Positions 1 to 5,309 of a DNA stretch of 5,309 bases are shown piece after piece. The first letter of the stretch is position 1. The number at the start of each line of letters is the position of its first letter. The notes below the pieces were generated by a model. The model did not search any database. It was not told the origin of the DNA and worked only from the letters and a program-made list of their open reading frames with translations. The DNA is from Flavobacterium sp. (GTDB lineage: Bacteria > Bacteroidota > Bacteroidia > Flavobacteriales > Flavobacteriaceae). Made by a program: the position numbers and the translations under genes. Where the stretch lies: contig JALRGZ010000283.1 of NCBI GenBank assembly GCA_023253295.1, positions 1 through 5,309 on the forward strand, written 5' to 3'.

Positions 1-939
1 GGAAAAAAGGGAATAGGAGAGTGCGGAATCTTAAGAGGATTAAGTGCTGATGACCGTCCTGATTATGAAGAAAAACTGCAATGGACATGCGCTAATATTC
101 ATTTAGGGAAAGAGGTGCTTTGGGAGTCTTTAATGGAGTTTCCTTCGATACAGTTTGGGGTCGAAATGGCTTTCCTGTCTTTGGAGAGCGAAACACCTTT
201 TTTACTCTTTCCTTCTGCTTTTACCGAAGGCGAAAAATCAATCGAGATTAACGGTCTGATTTGGATGGGAGAGGCAGCTTTTATGAAGGAGCAAATCGAA
301 GAAAAACTAGCTCAGGGTTTTCGTTGTGTCAAACTTAAAATTGGCGCCATAGATTTCGAAAAAGAACTGGAATTACTGCGTTATATTCGTCAATATTTTA
401 CTCCTGATCAGGTTGAAATTAGGGTAGATGCTAATGGTGCTTTTGGTTTAAATGAAGCTTTAGATAAATTAAATAAATTATCTGGATTTCAATTACATAG
501 TATTGAACAGCCTATTCAAAAAAACAACACTGACAGGATGTCAGAGTTATGTAAAACCACTCCTTTTCCTATTGCTTTAGATGAGGAATTGATTGGAGTG
601 TTTTCTTTGGAAGAAAAAGAACTATTACTGCAAAAAATTAAACCCCAATACATCATTTTGAAACCAAGTTTTGTGGGTGGTTTTAAAGGAACACAAGAGT
701 GGATTTCCTTAGCCGAAAAGTACCAAATTGGCTGGTGGATTACCTCTGCTTTAGAGAGTAATATTGGCTTAAATGCTATTGCGCAATGGACTTATTCTTT
801 ACAAAATCCGATGCCTCAAGGTTTAGGAACAGGCGCTTTATATACTAACAATTTTGATTGTCCACTGGAAGTTTCAGCAGGGCAATTATGGTATCAAAAA
901 GAGAAAGATTGGTATTTTGATTTTGATGAATTAGTTTAA
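1..939 (+). CDS. menC: o-Succinylbenzoate synthase MenC, 5'-truncated by window edge
   Basis: Enolase-superfamily enzyme that dehydrates SHCHC to o-succinylbenzoate in cytoplasmic menaquinone synthesis. The frame is open from base 1 to a TAA at 937-939, giving 312 visible codons. The first residues (GKKGIGECGILRGLS) are typical of the MenC capping domain, so the gene begins upstream and roughly 30 residues are missing. The GTG at 115 lies inside this conserved part and is not the start. Catalytic landmarks, numbered from the first visible codon, are all present: the KxK pair K111/K113 (VKLKIG), metal ligands D143 (RVDANGAF), E169 (SIEQPI) and D194 (ALDEE), and the second acid-base lysine K221 (ILKPS), followed by TSALES near 248-253. 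The barrel looks complete and undamaged. The gene ends 12 bases before the stop of a convergent small gene. A related enolase-superfamily epimerase is the main alternative, but the N-terminal and TSALES segments favour MenC. Confidence 0.93.
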   Translation, partial: GKKGIGECGILRGLSADDRPDYEEKLQWTCANIHLGKEVLWESLMEFPSIQFGVEMAFLSLESETPFLLFPSAFTEGEKSIEINGLIWMGEAAFMKEQIEEKLAQGFRCVKLKIGAIDFEKELELLRYIRQYFTPDQVEIRVDANGAFGLNEALDKLNKLSGFQLHSIEQPIQKNNTDRMSELCKTTPFPIALDEELIGVFSLEEKELLLQKIKPQYIILKPSFVGGFKGTQEWISLAEKYQIGWWITSALESNIGLNAIAQWTYSLQNPMPQGLGTGALYTNNFDCPLEVSAGQLWYQKEKDWYFDFDELV

Positions 940-964
940 AAAAGACAAATTTTATACGTCTTTT
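940..964. terminator. Possible weak bidirectional terminator hairpin
   Basis: AAAAGAC (940-946) and GTCTTTT (958-964) form a 7-bp stem around an 11-base AT-rich loop, placed exactly between two convergent genes. The 3' arm lies inside the last codons of the minus-strand small gene. The A/T runs in the stem could act as a U-tract in either direction. The stem holds only two G-C pairs, so it would be weak. The call rests mainly on position and symmetry. Confidence 0.3.
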
Positions 965-1173
965 AAAACACTAATTTGGAAGCCTGAATCACGAACCAAA
1001 TTTAAAACAGCTTCAATATTAACATTGCTTTTTTTGCTTTCAACTCTTAAGATATTATCACAATCTTCCAAGTCAAAATTGAAGTAACAGTTCGAAAAAG
1101 TTTCAGACAGCTTTTGTAAAATTAAAGCTGCCTGATTTTTACAAGTGATGTTGGTGCAAAAAACTTCTATCAT
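952..1173 (-). CDS. Small HMA-like (ferredoxin-fold) protein without CxxC, 73 aa
   Basis: Function unknown. The predicted order of secondary structure fits the beta-alpha-beta-beta-alpha-beta fold of heavy-metal-associated domains: strand about 2-9, helix about 14-26, strands about 29-36 and 40-46, helix about 52-62, and strand about 65-71. The place where metal chaperones carry the GMTCxxC loop instead reads NITCKNQA, so the canonical paired cysteines are absent. Four cysteines remain (C6, C11, C29, C38), with C6 and C11 flanking the end of strand 1. There is no signal peptide or membrane segment, so it is probably cytosolic. The ATG at 1173 has only a weak AGG upstream (CAGGTTTAAAATG). It lies 25 bases downstream of the DoxX-like gene on the same strand and may be the last gene of that unit. 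It could bind metal by another arrangement, or simply share the fold. The coding call is firmer than the fold call. Confidence 0.75.
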   Translation of the reverse strand: MIEVFCTNITCKNQAALILQKLSETFSNCYFNFDLEDCDNILRVESKKSNVNIEAVLNLVRDSGFQISVLKDV

Positions 1174-1198
1174 TTTAAACCTGATTAAGACATATTTC

Positions 1199-1579
1199 TC
1201 AAGAATTCACTGAATTAATTTTGTGGTAATAAATATATGAAACCATTAAAACTGCCAATACTATAAATGGGAAGAAAGCATCAAAACTCATTCCGTCTAT
1301 AGCATAATGACTGATGGCTGCAAAAAGAAAGTCAAATACAAAACCTGCATAAGCCCATTCTTTTAATCGTTTTGGTATTTGCGGAATTATTAAAGCTATA
1401 ACGCCTAGAATTTTAAATACTACTAATGCATTTCCAAAATATTCGGGATAGCCTAAATGTTTCATGCCTTCTTTTGCCATTTCTGATTGGAAGGTTAGTG
1501 CAGGCATAACACCTTCAAATAAGAAAATAAGAATCGTTGCTGTCCAAAAGATTATTTTATTGGTTTTTGTTGTTGTCAT
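1199..1579 (-). CDS. DoxX-like integral membrane protein, 126 aa
   Basis: Small inner-membrane protein of the DoxX-like superfamily (the DoxX_2 type). The residues show four hydrophobic segments at about 9-28, 48-65, 74-93 and 99-117. The family pattern is recognisable: HLGYPEYF (41-48), then FKILG in helix 2, PQIPKRLKEWAYAGF (66-80) at the start of helix 3, and a conserved SH (90-91) followed by DG. Length is normal for the family. The molecular role of these short DoxX-like proteins is largely unknown. The name derives from a subunit of an archaeal thiosulfate:quinone oxidoreductase, and that activity should not be assumed here. The ATG at 1579 follows the upstream reductase stop by only four bases, behind an A-rich leader with no Shine-Dalgarno, so cotranscription with that gene is very likely. 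Confidence 0.9.
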   Translation of the reverse strand: MTTTKTNKIIFWTATILIFLFEGVMPALTFQSEMAKEGMKHLGYPEYFGNALVVFKILGVIALIIPQIPKRLKEWAYAGFVFDFLFAAISHYAIDGMSFDAFFPFIVLAVLMVSYIYYHKINSVNS

Positions 1580-1583
1580 TTTA

Positions 1584-2132
1584 TTATTTTTTTGAATAAG
1601 TGATTAATATAGAGCCATCTTGAAATATTTTTGAATCTAATAAGTTAAAATGAATAGGATTTATTATGTCTTTAAAAATAGAATAGCCGTTTCCGATAAC
1701 GATAGGATCGATTAGAAATTGAAATTGGTCTATTAATTCAGCTTCAGCCAATTGTTTTAAAATACTACCACTGCCTAAAAGTGTAATATTTGTATTTTCT
1801 TTGAGTTTTTTAATTTCTCTCAACCAATCAGAGGGAAGCAATTGACTGTTTTTCCAATTCGTTTGGGTTATACTATTTGAAATTACTAATTTATTAGCTA
1901 AATTCATTCTTTCAGCTACTTTTGGAAAAGATTCATTCGCCATTGGATCAGGCCAGAAAGCAGCCATCATTTCGTATGTTTTTCTTCCAAAAAGCAAGGT
2001 GTTTCCTGATGCTAAGCTTTCTTCAGAAAACTTTGTAGCCTCTTCACTGTGATGATGCCAACTAGTATCATGTTTAATGCTTTTGTAGTAACCATCTAAA
2101 GTGATAAATGTAAATGAATTTAGTTTTCCCAT
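1584..2132 (-). CDS. RibD C-terminal/dihydrofolate reductase-like oxidoreductase, 182 aa
   Basis: Stand-alone member of the RibD-C (YwjB/YyaP-type) group, which shares the dihydrofolate reductase fold and is expected to bind NADPH in the cytosol. The true substrate of these single-domain proteins is generally unknown. Visible landmarks are TLDGYY (11-16) in the first strand-loop, LLFGRKTYEMM (46-56), a glycine-rich dinucleotide loop LLGSGSILKQL (118-128), and the terminal core ELIDQFQFLIDPIVIGNG (132-149). Length is typical. It is not a classical folate-pathway DHFR, because the N-terminal substrate motifs of FolA are absent, and it lacks the deaminase domain of bifunctional RibD. A histidine run (W25-H28) with several acidic residues follows the first motif. 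Its ATG starts three bases after the stop of the upstream VOC gene (TAAATAATG), and it is followed four bases later by the DoxX-like gene, which suggests translational coupling. Confidence 0.9.
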   Translation of the reverse strand: MGKLNSFTFITLDGYYKSIKHDTSWHHHSEEATKFSEESLASGNTLLFGRKTYEMMAAFWPDPMANESFPKVAERMNLANKLVISNSITQTNWKNSQLLPSDWLREIKKLKENTNITLLGSGSILKQLAEAELIDQFQFLIDPIVIGNGYSIFKDIINPIHFNLLDSKIFQDGSILITYSKK

Positions 2133-2135
2133 TAT

Positions 2136-2555
2136 TTAAGCATTCATTAAAGTTTCAATATCAAATTTGCTCATTTGCATAAAAGCTTGTACTACTCTTG
2201 GCGCTTTTTCAGGATCAGCCATTAATTTTTCTAAAATGGAGGGAATTATTTGCCATGAAACGCCAAATGGATCATCTAGCCAACCGCATTGATTGTATGT
2301 GCCGTTTGTACCAAGTTTTTCCCAGTAATGGTCAATTTCTTGTTGAGTCTCACATTCCACAACATAAGAATTAGCAGCTGAAAATTGATATTGTGATCCA
2401 CCATTTAATCCCATGAACTGAAAACCATTTAATTCAAAACGAACTACCATTGGGTTTTCGCTAGTGATTTTTGAATTCGGGAATATGGAACAATAATATT
2501 CTGCTGCAGCTTTGGCTTGACCATCAAACCACAAACAAGGATATAATGATTTCAT
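2136..2555 (-). CDS. VOC-superfamily protein, 3-dmu-9_3-mt (PhnB-like) type, 139 aa
   Basis: Vicinal-oxygen-chelate fold protein of the family labelled '3-demethylubiquinone-9 3-methyltransferase'. That label is historical and is not evidence of methyltransferase activity. Landmarks are YPCLWFDGQAKAAAEYYCSIFPNSKI (5-30), FELNGFQFMGLNGG (40-53), VVECETQQEIDHYWEKL (65-81) and CGWLDDPFGVSWQIIP (90-105), followed by a helical C-terminal tail whose MSKFDI (128-133) is common in the family. The stretch between SKI and VRFEL is short (about eight residues) compared with many homologues, which have a longer loop there. It probably works as a cytosolic dimer; ligand unknown. It is tightly coupled to the downstream reductase gene with a three-base gap. 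Upstream, 114 bases separate it from the other VOC gene, with no TAnnTTTG promoter box visible on this strand. Confidence 0.92.
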   Translation of the reverse strand: MKSLYPCLWFDGQAKAAAEYYCSIFPNSKITSENPMVVRFELNGFQFMGLNGGSQYQFSAANSYVVECETQQEIDHYWEKLGTNGTYNQCGWLDDPFGVSWQIIPSILEKLMADPEKAPRVVQAFMQMSKFDIETLMNA

Positions 2556-2657
2556 ACTAATAGATTGTTATTTCGAGTTTAGGTTGCGTGCTAAAGAGCT
2601 TTTTTCGTAGCCTTTTTTGAAAAAAAATATTGGTTGAAACATATAATAGCTGTGAAT

Positions 2658-2669
2658 AACTAATTAGTT
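2658..2669. repeat. Perfect 12-bp palindrome abutting a stop codon
   Basis: AACTAATTAGTT reads the same on both strands and begins at the base immediately after the TAA of the 145-aa VOC gene, within the 114-base gap between the two VOC genes. It could fold only into a very short AT hairpin, so a terminator role is unlikely. A protein-binding site or chance in AT-rich DNA are both possible. The rest of the gap (2556-2657) holds A and T tracts around 2612-2628 and no gene that I can support. Confidence 0.3.
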
Positions 2670-3107
2670 TTATTTTGCATCATGATGATTAAACATCCAT
2701 CGAATACCAAAACGATCTAAGCAACAGCCCCAATAATCACCCCAGAACATATCTTGCAGTGGAGCAATATCAGAAGCACCTTCAGATAAAGCATTAAACA
2801 GTCGTTCTGTTTCTTCTCTGGTATCGGGTTCCAGATTGATAGTTGTGTTGTTTCCTATAGTAAGTTTGTGTCCCATGGATTCCAGCATATCTGTAGCCAT
2901 AATTTGTGTTCCTCCTAAAATAGGCAGGCATATATGCATTACTTTGTTGCCATCTTCTTCAGAAAGTGGTGGTTGTCCTTCTTGAGTTGGGACATCTTTC
3001 ATATACATGACAGGACCTGTAAATTCAGTATTAAATACTTTTTTGTAAAAATTGAAGGCTTCCTCAGTGTTGCCTTGAAAATTAAGGTAGATAGATACTT
3101 TTGCCAT
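2670..3107 (-). CDS. VOC-superfamily protein, PhnB-like, 145 aa
   Basis: Single-domain glyoxalase/bleomycin-resistance-fold protein of the PhnB-like branch. Landmarks are IYLNFQGNTEEAFNFYKKVF (6-25), HICLPILGGTQIMATDM (58-74), GNNTTINLEPD (85-95), and a C-terminal signature DMFWGDYWGCCLDRFGIRWMFN (119-140). This is the textbook beta-alpha-beta-beta-beta repeat layout and the usual length. The name PhnB comes from the E. coli phosphonate cluster, but most members, including this one, lie outside such clusters and have no assigned substrate. No signal peptide is present, so it is cytosolic. The ATG at 3107 follows an A-rich leader (AAATAGAAATAAA), as usual in Bacteroidota. It is the promoter-proximal gene of the minus-strand cluster and faces the divergent AraC-type regulator. 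It is only distantly similar to the neighbouring 139-aa VOC protein, so a recent tandem duplication is unlikely. Confidence 0.92.
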   Translation of the reverse strand: MAKVSIYLNFQGNTEEAFNFYKKVFNTEFTGPVMYMKDVPTQEGQPPLSEEDGNKVMHICLPILGGTQIMATDMLESMGHKLTIGNNTTINLEPDTREETERLFNALSEGASDIAPLQDMFWGDYWGCCLDRFGIRWMFNHHDAK

Positions 3108-3162
3108 TTTATTTCTATTTTAAATGATTACTAATAATGCAAATTTCTATAATTTTTATCGA

Positions 3163-3181
3163 ATTAATAATGTGTATTAAT
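3163..3181. promoter_or_regulatory. Inverted repeat, candidate operator
   Basis: The arms ATTAATA (3163-3169) and TATTAAT (3175-3181) are separated by ATGTG. The site is centred 65 bases upstream of the 145-aa VOC start, which would suit a regulator site for the minus-strand cluster. The arms contain only A and T in AT-rich DNA, so chance is a real alternative. AraC-family proteins also more often use direct repeats. Confidence 0.25.
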
Positions 3182-3196
3182 GACAACAAAAAGGGG

Positions 3197-3209
3197 ATTT
3201 GCGTCAAAT
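3197..3209. promoter_or_regulatory. Short inverted repeat ATTTG-CGT-CAAAT
   Basis: Five-base arms (3197-3201 and 3205-3209) flank CGT. It sits beside GGGG at 3193-3196 in one of the few GC-containing stretches of the intergenic region, about 95 bases upstream of the VOC start. It may be an operator, or part of the minus-strand promoter since it overlaps the near-match TATTATTTG. Support is symmetry and position only. Confidence 0.2.
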
Positions 3210-3358
3210 AATAGTGAAATTAAATAGAAAATGAATTGTAAAAAAATATCAGAAATTAATAATTAAAATCGTTATATAATCGATGTTTAGTTTTGGTAAT
3301 TCCTTGTTTAAAGCTAAATAAGGGATAAGAGTAAAGGGAGAGATATATTAAAAAAAAG

Positions 3359-3366
3359 TATTTTTG
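3359..3366 (+). promoter_or_regulatory. Bacteroidota-type -7 promoter box for the regulator gene
   Basis: TATTTTTG matches the TAnnTTTG consensus of the Bacteroidota housekeeping sigma factor at every fixed position. Transcription would begin a few bases downstream, leaving a leader of about 15-20 bases before the ATG at 3391. No TTG is found in the expected -33 zone, so the promoter may be weak or activator-dependent. The box overlaps the TTG codon at 3364, which argues against that codon as a start. Confidence 0.4.
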
Positions 3367-3390
3367 GTTATTGAATATAAATTATACACA

Positions 3391-4368
3391 ATGAAGCATC
3401 TTAGTATTTTAGTTCCTGAATTATCTGTTTTGCAGGCTATAGCCGATCCGCAATATTTATTTTCTATGGTGAATCAATTTTTGGCTGTTGCCCAATTGCA
3501 GCCTTTGTTTGATGTACAATTAGTGGGAATGAAGTCAGAAATTAAACTGAATAATGGATTGTATACTGTAAATCCAACTCAGTTGATTAGTGAGATTAAG
3601 AAAACAGATTTGATTATTATTCCGGCATTATTTGGAGATATGCAAAAAGCTATTGAAGAAAATTCAGAACTTTTACTTTGGATAAAAGAACAGTATGAAA
3701 AAGGATCAGAAGTTGCTTCACTTTGTGTAGGGGCTTTTTTATTAGCTGCTACAGGATTACTTGATGGTAAAAGATGTTCAACGCATTGGGGGTTTCAAAA
3801 TGAATGTAGGATAATGTTTCCAAATGTTGAAGTGGTGGAGGGGAGTATTCTTACTGAAGAATCCCGGATTTATTCTAGTGGAGGTGCTAATTCATATTGG
3901 AATTTATTATTGCATTTGGTAGAAAAGTATACTGATAGACCTACAGCAATTTTAGCTTCGAAATATTTTGCAATAGATATAGACAGAGAAAGTCAATCGG
4001 CCTTTGCTTTGTTTCAAGGACAAAAAAAGCATGCTGATGAAGCTATCAAAAAAGCACAAGATTTTATAGAAAATAATATTGAAGAACGTATTTCTATTGA
4101 TGAATTAGCTGTTTATGTAGGATTAGGGCGTCGTAGTTTTGAAAGACGGTTTAAATCAGTGACTAATAATTCGGTTTTAGAATATATCAACCGGGTGAAA
4201 ATAGAATTTGCCAAACGAAATTTTGAAAATAGTCGTAAAAATATCAATGAAGTTATGTTTGAAATTGGTTATAACGACACGAAATCTTTCCGAACTATTT
4301 TCAAGAAAATGACAGGATTAACACCTATCGAATACCGTAATAAATACAATAAAGTATTGATGAATTAG
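3391..4368 (+). CDS. GlxA-family regulator: DJ-1/PfpI-like domain plus AraC DNA-binding domain
   Basis: Transcription factor of 325 aa with two parts. Residues 1 to about 190 form a class I glutamine amidotransferase-like (DJ-1/PfpI) sensor domain. It shows DLIIIPAL (73-80), a nucleophile-elbow segment ASLCVGAFLLAATGLLDG (109-126) with C112, the STHW motif (130-133) with H132, and SSGGANSYW (162-170). Residues about 216-318 form an AraC/XylS domain with two helix-turn-helix units: ISIDELAVYVGLGRRSFERRF (234-254) and INEVMFEIGYNDTKSFRTIFKK (285-306), ending in the family hallmark TGLTPIEYR (308-316). I chose the ATG at 3391 because MKHLSILVPE is the usual family start. The in-frame TTG at 3364 would lie inside the promoter box. 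The gene is divergent from the VOC/reductase/DoxX cluster, which is its likely target, and it may also control itself. The effector is unknown. Confidence 0.93.
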   Translation: MKHLSILVPELSVLQAIADPQYLFSMVNQFLAVAQLQPLFDVQLVGMKSEIKLNNGLYTVNPTQLISEIKKTDLIIIPALFGDMQKAIEENSELLLWIKEQYEKGSEVASLCVGAFLLAATGLLDGKRCSTHWGFQNECRIMFPNVEVVEGSILTEESRIYSSGGANSYWNLLLHLVEKYTDRPTAILASKYFAIDIDRESQSAFALFQGQKKHADEAIKKAQDFIENNIEERISIDELAVYVGLGRRSFERRFKSVTNNSVLEYINRVKIEFAKRNFENSRKNINEVMFEIGYNDTKSFRTIFKKMTGLTPIEYRNKYNKVLMN

Positions 4369-4383
4369 TTTTTGTTTTTTAAA

Positions 4384-5309
4384 TTATAGTTGCATTTTTT
4401 TAGCAAATTTTCCAATAGTTAATCCTTGTACTAAAATAGAAAAACACACAATAATATAAGTTATCGTTACCCAGATTTCTTTATGGTATTCTGGATTGAT
4501 AGATAATGCCAGTGCAATAGAAATACCGCCTCTTAAACCGCCCCAAGTTAATATGAGTCTCGTTTTTTGAGTAATTCTTTCTTTAAGTCTTACTGATATT
4601 GATGGAACGAATATCGAGATATAACGGGTTATGAGAGTAATTGCTAAAATGATTAGGGCTACCAAGATTATTTTTTTATCCGTTTGAATCACTAATAATT
4701 CTAAACCTATTAAAACAAATAGCAGCGCATTTAGTATTTCGTCTATTAATTCCCAAAAACCATCCACATATCTTGCTGTAATGTCGGACATTCCTAAAGT
4801 TTTACTTTGATTTCCGGTAATTAATCCCGCAACCACCATTGCAAGAGGTCCGGATACATGGATATAATGCGCAAGCGTATAACCACCCATAACAATGGCT
4901 AATGTAATTAATACTTCAACTTGATAATTATCAATACTGGCTATTAATTTGAATCCTATAAAACCAATGATAAGACCAATAAGAATTCCTCCAATGGCTT
5001 CTTGACCAAACAACAGCAGAATACTTGTAGCATCTAAATCAGCACCAGGACTAGCTAATTTTAATAAAGTAATAAAAACAACTACCGCTACACCATCATT
5101 AAATAGCGACTCGCCGGCAATTATTGTTTCTAATGACTTTGAAATCCCTGTACTTTTTAAAATGCTTAAAACAGAAATAGGATCTGTTGGGGATATTAAT
5201 GCACCAAAAAGCATGGCGTGAATCAATTGGACTCTAAACCCCATAAATGTTAATACATAATAGGAAGCAAATCCAATCATAAAAGTACTTATCAAAACAC
5301 TAATGGTAG
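4384..5309 (-). CDS. CPA1/NhaP-type Na+/H+ antiporter, 5'-truncated by window edge
   Basis: Inner-membrane cation:proton antiporter exchanging Na+ (or K+/Li+) for H+ to control pH and salt. The frame stays open to the window's right edge, upstream of the TTG at 5295, so that codon is not the start. Numbering from it, visible motifs are the unwound-helix TDP (37-39), ESLFNDGVA (62-70) with the ion-binding Asn-Asp pair N66/D67, SGPLAMVVAGL (148-158), FVLIGLELL (193-201) and TWGGLRGGISIALAL (250-264) with R255. The spacing of T37, D38, E62, N66 and D67 equals that of the corresponding residues as I recall them in archaeal NhaP. By that alignment about 90 N-terminal residues lie outside the window and the complete protein is near 400 aa. 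About nine or ten hydrophobic segments remain. It ends soon after the last helix, with no cytoplasmic regulatory tail. Its stop lies 15 bases from that of the convergent regulator gene, without a clear terminator between. Confidence 0.92.
   Translation of the reverse strand, partial: TISVLISTFMIGFASYYVLTFMGFRVQLIHAMLFGALISPTDPISVLSILKSTGISKSLETIIAGESLFNDGVAVVVFITLLKLASPGADLDATSILLLFGQEAIGGILIGLIIGFIGFKLIASIDNYQVEVLITLAIVMGGYTLAHYIHVSGPLAMVVAGLITGNQSKTLGMSDITARYVDGFWELIDEILNALLFVLIGLELLVIQTDKKIILVALIILAITLITRYISIFVPSISVRLKERITQKTRLILTWGGLRGGISIALALSINPEYHKEIWVTITYIIVCFSILVQGLTIGKFAKKMQL

Larger units (their letters stand above)
3108..3390. promoter_or_regulatory. Divergent intergenic regulatory region
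   Basis: This 283-base, strongly AT-rich region separates the starts of the minus-strand cluster and the plus-strand regulator, so it must hold promoters for both unless transcription enters from outside. It contains a clear plus-strand TAnnTTTG box at 3359-3366 and another perfect match at 3288-3295 (TAGTTTTG). Neither has a TTG at the usual distance upstream. No perfect minus-strand match was found between 3108 and 3240; the nearest is TATTATTTG (3204-3212), which has one base too many. A purine-rich tract runs from about 3319 to 3345. No supported coding sequence or structured RNA was seen. Confidence 0.6.

Noticed and set aside
115..117. GTG as the start of menC
   Set aside because: The same frame is open to base 1 and encodes the conserved MenC N-terminal segment GKKGIGECGILRG, so this is an internal valine codon.
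2610..2628. Hairpin from the T-run/A-run pair (ttttttgaaaaaa) between the VOC genes
   Set aside because: It is a simple A/T-tract symmetry with almost no loop. It would make a poor terminator and is common by chance in AT-rich DNA.
2934..3134. 66-codon plus-strand open frame
   Set aside because: It lies antisense over the 145-aa VOC gene, whose protein has clear family motifs. The translated product has no recognisable pattern and looks like a shadow frame.
3267..3285. Near-palindrome ATCG-TTATATAA-T-CGAT
   Set aside because: The symmetry is broken by one extra base and the core is a plain TA run. There is no support beyond composition.
3364..3366. TTG as the start of the GlxA-type regulator
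   Set aside because: It overlaps a perfect promoter -7 box, and the ATG at 3391 begins the usual family N-terminus.
4366..4400. Terminator between the regulator and the antiporter
   Set aside because: There are T-runs (TTTTTGTTTTTT) and a 4-bp TTGC/GCAA pairing, but no stem strong enough to call.
5293..5295. TTG as the start of the antiporter
   Set aside because: The frame continues upstream to the window edge, and about 90 residues of conserved N-terminal helices would be missing. The gene is cut by the window.

Overview
The base composition (AT-rich, roughly one third GC by eye), the lack of clear Shine-Dalgarno sequences, a TAnnTTTG-type promoter box and the protein families all point to a member of the Bacteroidota, most likely a Flavobacterium-like flavobacterium. 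This is inferred from style and protein families; no search was run. The window is chromosomal in character. I see no insertion sequence, phage gene, CRISPR array, tRNA or rRNA.

Layout. (1) Positions 1-939, plus strand: the 3' nine-tenths of menC (o-succinylbenzoate synthase, menaquinone synthesis), cut by the left edge. (2) Positions 952-3107, minus strand: five small genes, probably one transcription unit read from right to left. In transcription order they are a PhnB-like VOC protein (145 aa), a second VOC protein of the 3-dmu-9_3-mt type (139 aa), a RibD-C/dihydrofolate-reductase-like oxidoreductase (182 aa), a DoxX-like membrane protein (126 aa) and a 73-residue ferredoxin-like-fold small protein that resembles a heavy-metal-associated domain without its CxxC. 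(3) Positions 3108-3390: an AT-rich divergent intergenic region with one convincing TAnnTTTG promoter box and some short inverted repeats. (4) Positions 3391-4368, plus strand: a GlxA-type regulator, with a DJ-1/PfpI-like sensor domain and an AraC DNA-binding domain. (5) Positions 4384-5309, minus strand: the C-terminal three quarters of a CPA1/NhaP-type Na+/H+ antiporter, cut by the right edge.

How the genes may work together. The GlxA/AraC regulator is divergent from the five-gene cluster across a shared intergenic region, so it is the natural candidate for controlling that cluster. VOC, RibD-C reductase and DoxX proteins recur together with AraC-type regulators in poorly characterised bacterial gene sets, which are often suspected of stress response or small-molecule detoxification. 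No substrate can be read from this sequence. menC and the antiporter are most likely unrelated housekeeping neighbours.

I found no clearly novel system. The items most worth a second look are the regulator/cluster pairing, the cysteine-containing 73-residue protein, and the retained Cys/His pair in the regulator's sensor domain.
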